Both the position numbers and the translations under genes were made by a program. Positions 10,237 to 22,267 of a stretch of DNA of 64,000 nucleotides are shown here, in pieces. The notes beneath the pieces are model-generated. The model worked only from the letters and a program-made list of their open reading frames with translations. It had not been told where the DNA came from and ran no database searches. Numbering within the stretch: position 1 is the first letter of the stretch; each line of letters opens with the position of its first letter. The DNA is from Pectobacterium carotovorum (GTDB lineage: Bacteria; Pseudomonadota; Gammaproteobacteria; Enterobacterales; Enterobacteriaceae), in NCBI GenBank assembly GCA_016415585.1, contig CP066552.1, positions 4,650,001 through 4,714,000 on the forward strand. Direction: 5' to 3'.

Positions 10237-10578
10237 TTAATTTATAAGCTGTTTAAGGGTGGAGATTTCCCGATGCAGTTGAATCAGTTCCTCAACCAGT
10301 TCACGGCATAGCATGGCGTTCATCAGGTGATCTTGCGCGTGAACCAGAATCAGGTTGACTGGGATCTTTCCGCTGCCCTCATCGGCACCAATCAAGGCCG
10401 TCTGGATTTGATGGGCTTTGCGCGCCGCAACGGAAGCCGTGTTCAGCCGTTCTTCAGCCGTGTCCCAATCGTATTTTCTGGCGGCACTCAGCGCTTCCAT
10501 CGAGCTTGAGCGCGCTTCTCCCGCATAGATAATCAGTTCCATTACTGTCGTTTCATCGAGAATGGTTTCATCGCGCAT
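10237..10578 (-). CDS. PTS lactose/cellobiose-family IIA component
   Basis: Soluble EIIA of the Lac/Chb class, about 113 residues, which passes phosphate from HPr to the IIB next door. Two helix stretches typical of the trimeric IIA are visible (IIYAGEARSSSMEALSAAR and IQTALIGADEG), followed by the phosphorylated His region (LVHAQDHLMNA). The ATG at 10578 overlaps the end of the IIC gene and has GGAGG nine bases upstream, pointing to translational coupling. It belongs with IIC and IIB as a split cellobiose-type permease. Confidence 0.92.
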   Translation of the reverse strand: MRDETILDETTVMELIIYAGEARSSSMEALSAARKYDWDTAEERLNTASVAARKAHQIQTALIGADEGSGKIPVNLILVHAQDHLMNAMLCRELVEELIQLHREISTLKQLIN

Positions 10579-11881
10579 CACTCACTGCCTCCTCCGCTGT
10601 ACCCACTTCTTGTGCGACCAGCTGACGTTCATACATTTTAAAGAAGGGGTAATAGATTAAGGACGAGATGACAATCAGTACCCCTACCAGCACCACCGCA
10701 CGCCAGTCCCATCCCGTAGACCAGGCTGCGCCAATCGGGCCCGGCGTTGTCCAGGGTGCAAGAGAAATCACGCGGTGCACCAAATCGGTTTTTAACGCGA
10801 TATAGGCAAGGGTGGCGTTCACCAACGGCGCGGTAATAAACGGAATAAACAGCAGCGGATTCATCACAACGGGTGAACCAAAAATCACCGGTTCGTTGAT
10901 GTTGAACATGCTCGGCACCACGGCCAGCTTGCCGATGGAGCGCAAGTGAGCAGAACGGCTACGCAGGTAGAGAAAGACCAGCCCCATGGTCGCTCCCGAG
11001 CCACCCACCGTAATGAAGAACTGCCAGAAGGGTTCAATAAAAATTTTGGTGATCGGTGCGCCCGCGTTAAACGCTTCCTGATTGATCCCTAAGTTAGTCA
11101 ACCAGAATGCCTGCAAGATGCCGCCGACGATAACGGCCCCGTGAATCCCAGCAAACCACAGCAGGTGGCAAAGCAGCACCGCAATCAGGATGGCGGGGAG
11201 CGAGTCGGATGCCGAGATAATCGGCGCAAAGACGGCCATAATCGCCTGCGGCAACAGCATGCCGAACTGGCTCTGCATAAACAGGCTAAGCGGGAAAAGC
11301 GTGAAAAAGATGGCAAGAATCGGGATCAGCAGATCGAAAGACTGGCGGATTTTCGGTGGCACCTGTTCCGGCAGGCGAATACCAATATTGCGCTTCTGCA
11401 AAAAATGCATTAGCTCCGTCGAATAGATCGCCACGATAATCGCGGTGAAAATCCCCTCGCCACCCAGCGACCCAACCGGCAGACTTTTGTCGATTTGCGG
11501 AGCCGCCACCACCATAAACGACATCAGTGCCAGACTGGCAGCCATAAAACCGTTCATTTTATAGCTCTGCGCTAGGTTATAAGCGATGGCGCTGGTGATA
11601 TACACCGCCATAATGCCCATCGTCATGTTATAGGGCATCATGATCTGTTCGCCGTGGCGTTCCACCATCCCTAGCCACCATTGTGCGAAAGCCCATTCAC
11701 TGTTAGGGCTAAAAGGCGGATGGGCGAATAACATCATAAAAGAGCCGACAATTAAAAAAGGCATGGAAGCAATGAATCCATCCTTAATTGCCACAACATG
11801 ACGCTGGCTGGAAAGTTTTGCCGCAATCGGGCTAATACGATTTTCGATAACGCTGAATAATGACTCGGTTAATTTACTCAT
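10568..11881 (-). CDS. PTS cellobiose-type IIC membrane component
   Basis: Integral membrane EIIC of the Lac/cellobiose class, 437 residues, about ten hydrophobic segments, moving and phosphorylating a beta-glucoside disaccharide. The conserved sugar-binding region reads NINEPVIFGSPVVMNP. I use the ATG at 11881 (MSKLTESLFSVIENRISPIAAKLS), which has GGGAGG six bases upstream, rather than the in-frame start eight codons earlier. It lies between IIB and IIA. Co-transcription with bglA indicates 6-phospho-beta-glucosides as products. Confidence 0.92.
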   Translation of the reverse strand: MSKLTESLFSVIENRISPIAAKLSSQRHVVAIKDGFIASMPFLIVGSFMMLFAHPPFSPNSEWAFAQWWLGMVERHGEQIMMPYNMTMGIMAVYITSAIAYNLAQSYKMNGFMAASLALMSFMVVAAPQIDKSLPVGSLGGEGIFTAIIVAIYSTELMHFLQKRNIGIRLPEQVPPKIRQSFDLLIPILAIFFTLFPLSLFMQSQFGMLLPQAIMAVFAPIISASDSLPAILIAVLLCHLLWFAGIHGAVIVGGILQAFWLTNLGINQEAFNAGAPITKIFIEPFWQFFITVGGSGATMGLVFLYLRSRSAHLRSIGKLAVVPSMFNINEPVIFGSPVVMNPLLFIPFITAPLVNATLAYIALKTDLVHRVISLAPWTTPGPIGAAWSTGWDWRAVVLVGVLIVISSLIYYPFFKMYERQLVAQEVGTAEEAVSDAR

Positions 11882-11897
11882 TATTCCTCCCGTTATA

Positions 11898-12203
11898 TTA
11901 CGCAATCATCGCCAGGGCATCGTTGAGGACTTTTTCCCCATTCATCATGCCGTAATCAACCATATTAATGACCGCAATCGGCTTCTTTTTCTCGTCAGCT
12001 ATCACCTTGAATTCAGGCAATTTATACTTGATCTGTGGCCCCAGAAGGCAGCAATCATATTCATCAATCAGCTCATTAAATTCTTCAAAACCCACGGCTT
12101 TTATCTCAACAGCGATCGCATTTTTCTCGGCGACCTTTTCCATTCGCTGTACCAGCATGCTGGTAGACATTCCTGCTGCGCAACAGAGTAAAATCTTATT
12201 CAT
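11898..12203 (-). CDS. PTS cellobiose-type IIB component
   Basis: Soluble EIIB, 101 residues, that relays phosphate from IIA to the sugar through a cysteine. The phospho-Cys loop is visible at the N-terminus (ILLCCAAGMSTSMLVQRM). The ATG at 12203 has GAGGTG upstream and is preferred to an in-frame start four codons earlier. First gene of the operon; the promoter lies in the 211-base divergent region with the AscG-like regulator. Confidence 0.92.
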   Translation of the reverse strand: MNKILLCCAAGMSTSMLVQRMEKVAEKNAIAVEIKAVGFEEFNELIDEYDCCLLGPQIKYKLPEFKVIADEKKKPIAVINMVDYGMMNGEKVLNDALAMIA

Positions 12204-12255
12204 ACTGCACCTCACCGTCTGTTTTTTTATTATTCAAGCAAGACATAAAATAATA

Positions 12256-12269
12256 TGCAACCGGTTTCA
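12256..12269. promoter_or_regulatory. AscG-type operator TGCAACCGGTTTCA
   Basis: A 14-base near-palindrome one base away from the AscG consensus as I remember it (TGAAACCGGTTTCA). It sits between the IIB gene and the divergent AscG-like LacI regulator, 53 bases before IIB, where repressor binding would block the PTS promoter. Confidence 0.8.
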
Positions 12270-12414
12270 TATTGTTTTTACTGTTTTTTGAAGGCGATCA
12301 TAAATAGCGCAATCGGGGAATATTTTTATCCCTACACTTGTTATTGCTGATAAAAAAGGAGGATTTTTCCCTATAATGACAACATAAGGCAATACAGGAG
12401 AACGGGAAAGTACG

Positions 12415-13428
12415 ATGGTAACCATGCTCGATGTAGCGAAAAAAGCCGGTGTATCCAAAGCCACCGTATCACGCGTGCTGACAGGGAATAACTATGTCAG
12501 TAAAACCACGCGGGATCGGGTGTTTCAGGCGATTGAAGAGATTGGCTACCGGCCCAACCTGCTGGCGCGCCAGCTCGCCACGAGCAAATCGCAAATTATT
12601 GGTTTGGTTGTGACCAACACGCTGTACAGCGGCCCTTATTTCAGCGAATTGCTGTTCCAAACGGCAACCATGACGGAAAAATACGGGCGGCAGCTCATCA
12701 TGGCAGATGGCAAGCACAGCGCGGAAGAAGAGCGCGAAGCGATCCAGTTCCTGCTCGATTTACGCTGCGATGCCGTCATTATCTATCCGCGTTTTCTCTC
12801 CACGGATGAAATGGAAGAGATTATTGAACAGCACAATCAGCCGATCATGGTCGTGAACCGCACACTGCATCAGCACGGTGATAACGGCATCTGCGCCGAT
12901 CACCAGCAGCACTGCCATGATGCCGTCAATTACCTGATTGCACAGGGCCACCGTGATATCGCCTTTGTCTGCGGATCGGCGAACTCACCCACCGGTACAA
13001 GCCGACTGGCGGGCTACCGACTGGCGCTGGAGGAAAACGGGGTTCCCTATAATGACAGGCTGGTTGCGTCAGGCGACTGGACCCATGACAGCGGTTATAC
13101 GGCAGCAAAAACCCTGCTTCAGCGGTCAGCTACCTTCAGTGCACTGGTCGCCAGCAATGACGATATGGCGATTGGCGCGGCCAAAGCGCTGCGCGAACAC
13201 GGCCTCGCCATTCCGCAGGATGTCTCGCTGCTGGGGTTCGATGATTTACCGATGGCATCGTGGTTCTACCCGCCCCTCACTACCGTACATGTGCCCGTCG
13301 CTGAGATGATCAGCTATACCCTTGAGAAACTGCTGTGCCGGCTAGAGGGTGAAACCGTCGCGCCTGCACCCGCCTTCAAAGGCGAATTGATTATCCGCGA
13401 TTCCGTCAGCAAAGGCCCTGCCGCCTAA
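12415..13428 (+). CDS. AscG-like LacI-family repressor of the beta-glucoside operon
   Basis: LacI/GalR regulator of 337 residues. N-terminal HTH (MLDVAKKAGVSKATVSRVLTGN) with hinge GYRPNLLARQL, then a periplasmic-binding-like core (TNTLYSGPYFSELLF, GKHSAEEEREAIQFLLDLRCDAVIIYPRF) and LGFDDLPMA near the end. The core matches E. coli AscG from memory better than any other member. It is divergent from the IIB-IIC-IIA-bglA operon with an AscG-type operator between them, so it is probably the operon's repressor, released by a beta-glucoside or its phosphate. Whether it also represses its own gene is open. Confidence 0.9.
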   Translation: MVTMLDVAKKAGVSKATVSRVLTGNNYVSKTTRDRVFQAIEEIGYRPNLLARQLATSKSQIIGLVVTNTLYSGPYFSELLFQTATMTEKYGRQLIMADGKHSAEEEREAIQFLLDLRCDAVIIYPRFLSTDEMEEIIEQHNQPIMVVNRTLHQHGDNGICADHQQHCHDAVNYLIAQGHRDIAFVCGSANSPTGTSRLAGYRLALEENGVPYNDRLVASGDWTHDSGYTAAKTLLQRSATFSALVASNDDMAIGAAKALREHGLAIPQDVSLLGFDDLPMASWFYPPLTTVHVPVAEMISYTLEKLLCRLEGETVAPAPAFKGELIIRDSVSKGPAA

Positions 13429-13442
13429 TCCTCGCTCACACG

Positions 13443-13461
13443 GTGAGGCGTCATGCCTCAC
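13443..13461 (+). terminator. Weak stem-loop after the LacI-type gene
   Basis: Seven-base arms GTGAGGC/GCCTCAC with a GTCAT loop lie 14 bases after the stop codon. Only a short T-poor tail follows, so it may be an inefficient or rho-assisted terminator. Confidence 0.35.
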
Positions 13462-13513
13462 TGCTATCTCGATTTAAGCACCACGCTGATTTGTGACATT
13501 TCCGTGAATAACC

Positions 13514-13540
13514 TAAAGAGATATTGTTTCCCGCCGATAA
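13514..13540 (+). promoter_or_regulatory. Sigma-28 (FliA) promoter of the chemoreceptor gene
   Basis: TAAAGAGA, an 11-base spacer and a perfect GCCGATAA match the enterobacterial FliA consensus (TAAA...N11...GCCGATAA). It lies about 137 bases before the chemoreceptor start, on the same strand. This puts the receptor in the flagellar class III regulon. Confidence 0.9.
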
Positions 13541-13677
13541 TTTATTTGTGACTTACATCACAAAAAATGACGAGTCGCGCAAGGGAATGGCCCAAAAACA
13601 GAAAGGAAGACAATCGATTGATTCTTTTATGAAAAAAGGTGCCTATGGGCGCTTATATCCCAGGGGATATTACGCAT

Positions 13678-15681
13678 ATGTCTACAACACTGTTACCGGT
13701 TAATCACAGCACCCCATCCATCCACGCCTCACCAACCACGTCAAAAAGAAAGCTCAGCACACGTATGCTGATGCTCCTGGCGGGCGTCACCACCATCGCA
13801 CTCGGTTTTATTCTCACTATCGGCCTGCTGATCTGGCAATCTGGCCAGCAGCAAAAAACCATCGCACAGCAGTATCTTGAGCAAACGGCATATACCAACA
13901 GCTACCTCATTCAACAAAAGCTGGATGTCGCGCTACATGCGGCGCGCAATCTGGTGCAGAGCGTTGTCAGCCTGCAAGAAGCAGGTAACGCCGACCGAAA
14001 AACCGCTGAGACGCTGCTGAAGAATGCGCTGAAGAGTCATCCCGACTTCCTTTCGATGTCGCTGGCGTGGGAACCCAATGCGTTTGACGGCAAAGATCGC
14101 GAGTACGCTGGTCAGCCCGATCAGGATCCGCAAGGTCGCTTCGTCCGCTACGTTGACCGCGATACCGCAGGCAACGTAGCTCTGCATAATCTGGTGGATT
14201 ATGAAACGCCCGGCAGCGGCGACTACTATCTGCTACCGAAAAAGCTCCAGAAAGAAGTGATTCTGGAACCGTATAGCTATCCCTACAACGGCGTCGATGT
14301 TCTACTGACCTCCATTGCCGTGCCTATCATCATCAACAACAAATTTTACGGCTCCGTCACCGCGGACTTTTCGCTGGATACGCTGCAACAGCTCACCAAC
14401 AATATAAAACCCTATCAAGGCACGGGCTACGCCCAGTTACTGTCCCACACCGGTGCCTACATTTCTCATCCTGACAAAGCCCGGATAACCAAGAAAATTG
14501 AAAACGACCCAACGCTGCTTGAGCATGTCACCACAGGTCAGTCTTATCAGATTGAACGTGACAATGACGTGCTGAACACGCCGGCGTTTAACGTGTATAT
14601 GCCGGTAAAAATCGGCAATACCGGCACGCCCTGGATGCTCGGCCTGTCCGCCCCCGTCAATGTGGTGATGGCGGAAACCGCACAGCAGCGCAACGTGGGC
14701 CTGCTGCTTATGGTGCTGAGTATCGTGGTGGTTTCCGGCGCGTTGGGCATCATCTTTAACCGCAAGGTTGCTCGTCCGATCGGTGGCGAACCCGCTCAGG
14801 CCGCACAGATCGCCCTGTCCGTCGCACAAGGGGATTTAACGCAGACCATTCCTGTGCAACCGAAGGACGACAGCAGTATTTTTTACGCCATGAACGCCAT
14901 GCAGACGCAGTTGAGAGACATCGCCGAGCAGCTGATTAGCACCAGCGAATCTGTCAGCCACGGTGCGACGGAAATTGCAGCAGGCAACACCGATCTGGCT
15001 TCCCGCACCGAGCAACAGGCGGCGGCGCTGGAAGAAACCGCCGCCAGCATGGAGCAGATTACAGCGACGGTGAAACAGAATGCGGATAACGCCCATAACG
15101 CCACAACGCTGGCGCAGAATGCCGCGCACATCGCTCAGAAAGGCGACAAGATAGTGGGTCAGGTTGTTCACATTATGAGTGAGATCGACGATAGTTCGAA
15201 GAAGATTGCCGACATTACCAGCATCATCAACGGCATCGCGTTCCAGACCAATATTCTGGCACTTAACGCAGCGGTGGAAGCCGCCAGAGCGGGCGAACAA
15301 GGCCGCGGTTTCGCGGTCGTTGCCAACGAGGTGCGTAACCTCGCTCAGCGCAGCGCCAGTGCCGTAAAAGACATCACCGCGTTGATTACGGAGTCCGCCA
15401 GCCGTGTCGATAGCGGCGTTACGCTGGTTCAGAACGCCGGTGAAACCATGCAGGAAATGCTGAGTGCCGTCACATCGGTAAAAGACATCATGGATGAGAT
15501 CGTCTCAGCGTCAGATGAACAATCACGCGGGATCAGCCAAGTGACGCAGGCCGTTCACGAGATGGACGGCGTCACCCAGCAGAACGCCGCGCTGGTGCAG
15601 GAAGCCACGGCGGCGGCCGCCTCGCTGGAAGAACAGGCCAGACAGCTCGCACAAACGGTGCTGGTATTTAAGCTCTCGTAA
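13678..15681 (+). CDS. Methyl-accepting chemotaxis protein with Cache-type sensor domain
   Basis: Transmembrane chemoreceptor, about 667 residues. A cytoplasmic N-tail is followed by TM1 (residues about 30-53), a long periplasmic domain with Cache-like signatures ([37 protein letters not shown]), TM2 near 340-361, a HAMP segment ([17 protein letters not shown]) and the cytoplasmic coiled coil with the signalling tip near residue 540 ([17 protein letters not shown]). The C-terminus lacks an NWETF-type CheR/CheB tether, so it may rely on other receptors for adaptation. I chose the ATG at 13678 with GGGGA upstream; GTG 13639 or ATG 13645 are alternatives with poorer sites. Expression should follow FliA. 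The ligand (amino or organic acids are common for such domains) is not known. Confidence 0.9.
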   Translation: MSTTLLPVNHSTPSIHASPTTSKRKLSTRMLMLLAGVTTIALGFILTIGLLIWQSGQQQKTIAQQYLEQTAYTNSYLIQQKLDVALHAARNLVQSVVSLQEAGNADRKTAETLLKNALKSHPDFLSMSLAWEPNAFDGKDREYAGQPDQDPQGRFVRYVDRDTAGNVALHNLVDYETPGSGDYYLLPKKLQKEVILEPYSYPYNGVDVLLTSIAVPIIINNKFYGSVTADFSLDTLQQLTNNIKPYQGTGYAQLLSHTGAYISHPDKARITKKIENDPTLLEHVTTGQSYQIERDNDVLNTPAFNVYMPVKIGNTGTPWMLGLSAPVNVVMAETAQQRNVGLLLMVLSIVVVSGALGIIFNRKVARPIGGEPAQAAQIALSVAQGDLTQTIPVQPKDDSSIFYAMNAMQTQLRDIAEQLISTSESVSHGATEIAAGNTDLASRTEQQAAALEETAASMEQITATVKQNADNAHNATTLAQNAAHIAQKGDKIVGQVVHIMSEIDDSSKKIADITSIINGIAFQTNILALNAAVEAARAGEQGRGFAVVANEVRNLAQRSASAVKDITALITESASRVDSGVTLVQNAGETMQEMLSAVTSVKDIMDEIVSASDEQSRGISQVTQAVHEMDGVTQQNAALVQEATAAAASLEEQARQLAQTVLVFKLS

Positions 15682-15709
15682 TCACAGTCCTTCACCCGTA
15701 GAAATCCCA

Positions 15710-15738
15710 CACAGGCCGGAAACGGCCTGTGCTTTATT
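15710..15738 (+). terminator. Rho-independent terminator of the chemoreceptor gene
   Basis: Perfect nine-base arms CACAGGCCG/CGGCCTGTG around a GAAA tetraloop are followed by CTTTATT. It reaches the last codon of the convergent GFA-domain gene. Confidence 0.85.
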
Positions 15739-16102
15739 CCCAGCGAGGACAGCAATCCTCAAACGAATGTGACGTTGGTTTCAGCTCCGGGCTATTTTTC
15801 TCATCAAAATTTCCAACCGTCAGCGCAATGGTTGGTTCATCATCAATCGCCCCCAGCGTGCTGCCGCAGTGCGGACAAAAAGCCCGGCTGGAATAATCAG
15901 ACGAGCGATAGCGCGCGGGCTCTCCACCTTCTCCAATCCACTCAACGGCTGCTCGGGGAAACTCAACCCACAGCAGCGTTGGTGCACCGGAATGCTGCTG
16001 GCAATGGGTGCAGGAACAGGCATGCGGATTGCCCGGTTCGCCCGTTGCCCTGAACCGAATCTGACCACATAAACACCCACCCAAATACGATTTGGTCGTC
16101 AT
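15734..16102 (-). CDS. GFA-domain (CENP-V/GFA family) zinc protein
   Basis: Small zinc protein of the family named after glutathione-dependent formaldehyde-activating enzyme, 122 residues. The conserved cysteines are in place: GGCLCGQIRFRATG near the N-terminus, ACSCTHCQQHSGAP in the middle and AFCPHCGSTLG later. I use the ATG at 16102 with AGGAGAG upstream; a longer frame to 16186 has no extra conserved sequence. Family members bind one structural and one possibly catalytic zinc. Real formaldehyde chemistry is doubtful for most, so the function is left open. It is a single gene, convergent with the chemoreceptor. Confidence 0.85.
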   Translation of the reverse strand: MTTKSYLGGCLCGQIRFRATGEPGNPHACSCTHCQQHSGAPTLLWVEFPRAAVEWIGEGGEPARYRSSDYSSRAFCPHCGSTLGAIDDEPTIALTVGNFDEKNSPELKPTSHSFEDCCPRWE

Positions 16103-16264
16103 GTCGTTCTCTCCTATCCTGCCGAAAAGGCGGGTATCAATATTCGCCATAGATGATATAAGTAATATGCTAACCTTATGATCCATTTGCCAGGGAGTGA
16201 CGCCCTGTTCCTGCGCCAGCTCTCACGATAATAAAATCTACAGACCTGTAAGCTGCAAAAAAAC

Positions 16265-17455
16265 ATGAAATTCATAAAACTACCGCTACTGGCGCAAATC
16301 TCATCAGCGCATCTGGTGAGTCATTTCCATATGATGGTGCTGCCCGCGCTCATTCCGCTGCTTTCAGCCCAGCGTGATATCAGCTTTGTCGAACTCGGGT
16401 TTGCGCTCAGCGTATTCAACATTGTCTCTGCCTGCGTGCAGACGCCGATTGGTTTTATGGTGGACCGCATCGGCGCGCGCCGCACGTTAACCGCAGGGAT
16501 CACGCTCGGGAGCCTCTGTTTTCTCTCTCTCGGTTTTTCAGGCAGCTACGTTTGGCTGGTCGCTGCGATGGGGCTCGCGGGGGTGGCGAATGCGGTTTAT
16601 CATCCGGCGGATTACGCCTTGCTGTCGCGCGGGATTGATGAGAAGCGCATGGGCCGTGCGTTCTCGGTGCACACGTTCTCCGGCTTTCTAGGCACCGCGA
16701 TTGCGCCCGGTATTTTGCTGTCCGTTGCCGCCTTTTCCGGCATCAGTAGCGCATTCATCGTCTCTGGCATCCTCGGCTTACTGACGGTACCGCTGCTTCT
16801 GACGGATCGCGATGAACCCAATCGGGTGAAACCTGCGGCAGCAACAGGCACCCAGCCGGGCAAATCGCGCGCACCCGTTTTCACGCTGCCGATCCTGGCG
16901 CTGCTGATTCTGTTCCTGCTGCTGAATTTAAGTACGGGTTCAATCCAGAACTTCTCGGTTACCGCATTAGTCACGGGCTACGATTTGTCGCTTTCACAGG
17001 CTAACGTGGCGCTTACCGCATTCCTGTTCGCCAGCGCCTTTGGCGTATTAGCTGGCGGTTCACTGGCGGATAAAACCAAGCGCCACGGGCTGGTGGCAAC
17101 AGCGGCGTTGGCCGCCACCGCCGTGCTGGTCAGTATCGTTGCCATGTATTCCTTACCGACTCTCGTGCTTGTTCCGTTGCTGGCTGCTGCCGGTTTCCTC
17201 TCCGGCATGATCGCGCCTTCACGGGATATGCTGGTGCGTGCCGCATCACCACCGGGGGCAGAAGGACGGGTATTTGGGATTGTCTCCACCGGCTTCAACA
17301 TTGGCGGTGCCGCAGGACCGGTGCTGTTCGGCTGGCTGCTGGATCACGGCCATCCTCACGCCATTTTCTGGTCTGCCGTCATCTTTATGCTGATTACGTC
17401 TTTCATCACCCTGCTACAGGAAATGCGCAGCGCCAAACGACGTGCATTGGCCTAA
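16265..17455 (+). CDS. MFS transporter (Fsr-like efflux family)
   Basis: Major facilitator of 396 residues with about twelve membrane segments. The N-terminal SHFHMMVLPALIPLL stretch and the loop 2-3 motif (GFMVDRIGARRTLTAG) are typical of the fosmidomycin-resistance (Fsr)/YnfM-like drug-proton antiporters. A central hydrophilic loop (RDEPNRVKPAAATG) divides the two halves. Monocistronic; it faces gyrB tail to tail. The substrate cannot be told from sequence. Confidence 0.85.
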   Translation: MKFIKLPLLAQISSAHLVSHFHMMVLPALIPLLSAQRDISFVELGFALSVFNIVSACVQTPIGFMVDRIGARRTLTAGITLGSLCFLSLGFSGSYVWLVAAMGLAGVANAVYHPADYALLSRGIDEKRMGRAFSVHTFSGFLGTAIAPGILLSVAAFSGISSAFIVSGILGLLTVPLLLTDRDEPNRVKPAAATGTQPGKSRAPVFTLPILALLILFLLLNLSTGSIQNFSVTALVTGYDLSLSQANVALTAFLFASAFGVLAGGSLADKTKRHGLVATAALAATAVLVSIVAMYSLPTLVLVPLLAAAGFLSGMIAPSRDMLVRAASPPGAEGRVFGIVSTGFNIGGAAGPVLFGWLLDHGHPHAIFWSAVIFMLITSFITLLQEMRSAKRRALA

Positions 17456-17534
17456 TGAAAGCATAAAAGACCTAGGGAACGTTTTTCAACGTCGCTCGCT
17501 ACGGCCAAAAGGGTGGCGAGCAGAAAGCTCGCCA

Positions 17535-17566
17535 TAAAAAAGCCAGCTCCGCAGGGAGCTGGCTCA
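17535..17566 (-). terminator. gyrB terminator
   Basis: On the minus strand GCCAGCTCC and GGAGCTGGC arms with a short loop are followed by TTTTTTA, 29 bases after the gyrB stop. A second hairpin (GGCGAGC/GCTCGCC, about 17512-17534) lies directly beyond it. Confidence 0.9.
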
Positions 17567-17591
17567 GATAACGATAACAACGTAGACCGAA

Positions 17592-20027
<2,436 letters not shown>

Positions 20028-21113
20028 TTAGTCCTGTGATTGAACCGTTATTTTACCCTGTTCTACGCGGAACATCTTGCCCTTTTCACCAATCATGTCC
20101 TCTATCTGCTCAGCGCTAACCGCACTGACAAAAACCTGTGCATGAGTGGCTTTTAACCGTTCAGCCAGCAAACGGCGGCGGGTACTATCCAGTTCGGAAG
20201 CAAAGTCATCGATCAGATACAGACAGCGCAGTCCGTTCTGACGGGTGAGAAATTCACCCTGAGCCAGCCTCAGCGCACACATCAGCAGCTTGAGCTGGCC
20301 ACGGGACAGCATATCCTCAACTGCCACGCCGCTGGCGCGGATGCGGAAGTCGGCTTTATGCGGCCCCAGCGCCGTATAACCTAACATACGGTCGCGTTCG
20401 AACTGCCGTTCCAGCAGTTCTGCATACTCACTTTCTTTATCCCAGCCGCGCTGGAAAGAGAAACTGAGAGAAAATTCAGGCAAAAATTGCGTACAGGTCG
20501 CGGCGATATCATTGGCAATTGCCGCGCTGTATTGCGCACGCCATTCGCTGATACGTTCCGCCAGCGGCACCAGTTCCTGATCCCAGGCTCTGAGCTGCCC
20601 ATAGTGACTCACCTGACGCAGCGCTGCATTACGCTGGCGCAACAAACGCTTCATGTTGCTCCAGGCTGCGAAAAAGCCGGGCTCATTATGGAAACAGCCC
20701 CAGTCGAGAAAGGCACGGCGATACTTCGGCCCACCGTTGAGCAGGGTGAACCCTTCCGGGGTGATCAGCTGTATCGGTAACAGTTGCGCCAGTTCAGCAA
20801 CTTTATGGCCGTCACTGCCGTCAATCCGTACCTTGCTGTCGCCCTGACGGTTTTTGCTTAACCCGACGGATCGCTCCGTTTCAGTACCGTCAATACGGCC
20901 ATGCAGCACAAATTCCGGCTGATCGTGACGAATCACGCGCCCCGCCTGAATGCTACGAAACGCCCGTCCGTGCCCCAGCGTATAAATCGCTTCCAGCACG
21001 CTGGTTTTACCGCTGCCGTTGGCGCCGACCAAAAAATTAAAGCCGGGAACCAGCGCCAGATCGGCCGCCTCGATGTTACGGAAATCTTTGATGAGAAGAC
21101 GAGTGAGAGCCAT
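20028..21113 (-). CDS. recF: DNA replication and repair protein RecF
   Basis: SMC-like ATPase, 361 residues, that loads RecA at single-strand gaps with RecO and RecR. Walker A is [13 protein letters not shown], the ABC-type signature is [18 protein letters not shown] and Walker B is [13 protein letters not shown]. The N-terminus [19 protein letters not shown] matches the E. coli start. A stem-loop separates it from dnaN. Confidence 0.97.
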   Translation of the reverse strand: MALTRLLIKDFRNIEAADLALVPGFNFLVGANGSGKTSVLEAIYTLGHGRAFRSIQAGRVIRHDQPEFVLHGRIDGTETERSVGLSKNRQGDSKVRIDGSDGHKVAELAQLLPIQLITPEGFTLLNGGPKYRRAFLDWGCFHNEPGFFAAWSNMKRLLRQRNAALRQVSHYGQLRAWDQELVPLAERISEWRAQYSAAIANDIAATCTQFLPEFSLSFSFQRGWDKESEYAELLERQFERDRMLGYTALGPHKADFRIRASGVAVEDMLSRGQLKLLMCALRLAQGEFLTRQNGLRCLYLIDDFASELDSTRRRLLAERLKATHAQVFVSAVSAEQIEDMIGEKGKMFRVEQGKITVQSQD

Positions 21114-21135
21114 ACGACGCTATTCGAGTGAGTAA

Positions 21136-21157
21136 AGGTGGGCGGATAAGCCCACCT
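21136..21157 (-). other. Stem-loop between dnaN and recF
   Basis: Eight-base arms AGGTGGGC/GCCCACCT with a six-base loop lie in the 49-base dnaN-recF gap, followed on the minus strand by TTTACTC. It may act as a partial terminator lowering recF and gyrB read-through, or as an mRNA stabiliser. Confidence 0.6.
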
Positions 21158-21162
21158 ATTTG

Positions 21163-22263
21163 CTAGAGACGCATTGGCATGACGACATAGGCCGCCGCAC
21201 GGCTGGCGCTATCTTCGATCTGCACGCTGGAAACAGAATCAGTCAGCAGTAAACGGACGCCTTCGCACTTCAGCGCGTTCAGCACATCCAGTACATAGCT
21301 AACGTTAAAGCCGATCTCCATCTCGGTGCCGTCGTACTGTACATCCAGAATCTCTTCCGCTTCTTCCTGCTCTGGATTGTTAGCCGTAATTTTGAGCTGA
21401 TTCTGAATCAGATGCAGACGCACACCGCGGAATTTTTCATTCGATAAAATCGCCGCACGGGAGAAGGCCTGCTTGAGCAGATCACAACTGGCTTCCAGCG
21501 TTTTATCCGGGTTCTTCGGCAATACGCGGCGATAATCAGGGAAACGACCATCAACAAGCTTCGACGTGAAAATGAAATCGCCGACATGCGCGCGAATGTT
21601 GTTGCTGCCGATTTGCAGTTGCAGCGGGGTATCACCACCATCCAGCAGACGCACCAACTCCATCACACCTTTACGCGGCACGATCACCGAATGTGAGGGT
21701 AAAGATTGCCCAACCGGCATCGAACAGACCGCCAAACGGTGACCATCGGTCGCGACCGTACGCAGCTCTTCGCCTTCGGTTTCAAACAGCATACCGTTGA
21801 GGTAGTAGCGGACATCCTGATGCGCCATCGAAAACTGCGTCGCTTCGATCAAACGCTTCATCGTCGCCTGCGGCAGAGAGAATTCAACCTCGCTCTGCCA
21901 GTCGTCCAGATTAGGGAAATCCGCTGCGGGCAGCGTGGACAGCGAGAAACGGCTGCGGCCTGAGCGCACCAGCATGCGATCGCCATCCAGCATAATCGTG
22001 ATTTCTGCGCCTTCCGGCAGCCCCCGGCAAATATCAAACAGTTTGCGGGCAGGGACGGTCGTGGCACCCGGCTCATGCGGCTGCGTCAGCGCAACCTTCG
22101 CCACCATTTCCATTTCCAGATCGGTACCGGTCAGCGACAGCGCGCCTTCCGTCACCTGAATCAGCAGGTTGCCCAGAATCGGTAAAGTCGGTCGACCGCC
22201 CAGCGGGCTGCTGACCTGTTGTAATGGCTTTAACAGACGTTCGCGTTCAACAATAAATTTCAT
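21163..22263 (-). CDS. dnaN: DNA polymerase III beta clamp
   Basis: Sliding clamp, 366 residues as in E. coli, three clamp folds per monomer. The start MKFIVERERLLKPLQQVSSPLGGRPTLP and the end AAYVVMPMRL are the family termini. It begins four bases after the dnaA stop, so the two are co-transcribed. Confidence 0.98.
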   Translation of the reverse strand: MKFIVERERLLKPLQQVSSPLGGRPTLPILGNLLIQVTEGALSLTGTDLEMEMVAKVALTQPHEPGATTVPARKLFDICRGLPEGAEITIMLDGDRMLVRSGRSRFSLSTLPAADFPNLDDWQSEVEFSLPQATMKRLIEATQFSMAHQDVRYYLNGMLFETEGEELRTVATDGHRLAVCSMPVGQSLPSHSVIVPRKGVMELVRLLDGGDTPLQLQIGSNNIRAHVGDFIFTSKLVDGRFPDYRRVLPKNPDKTLEASCDLLKQAFSRAAILSNEKFRGVRLHLIQNQLKITANNPEQEEAEEILDVQYDGTEMEIGFNVSYVLDVLNALKCEGVRLLLTDSVSSVQIEDSASRAAAYVVMPMRL

Positions 22264-22267
22264 AGTG

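Noticed and set aside
17505..17534. Second hairpin (GGCGAGC/GCTCGCC) as terminator for the MFS gene
   Set aside because: On the plus strand it is followed by an A-run, not a T-run, so it does not fit a terminator for that gene.
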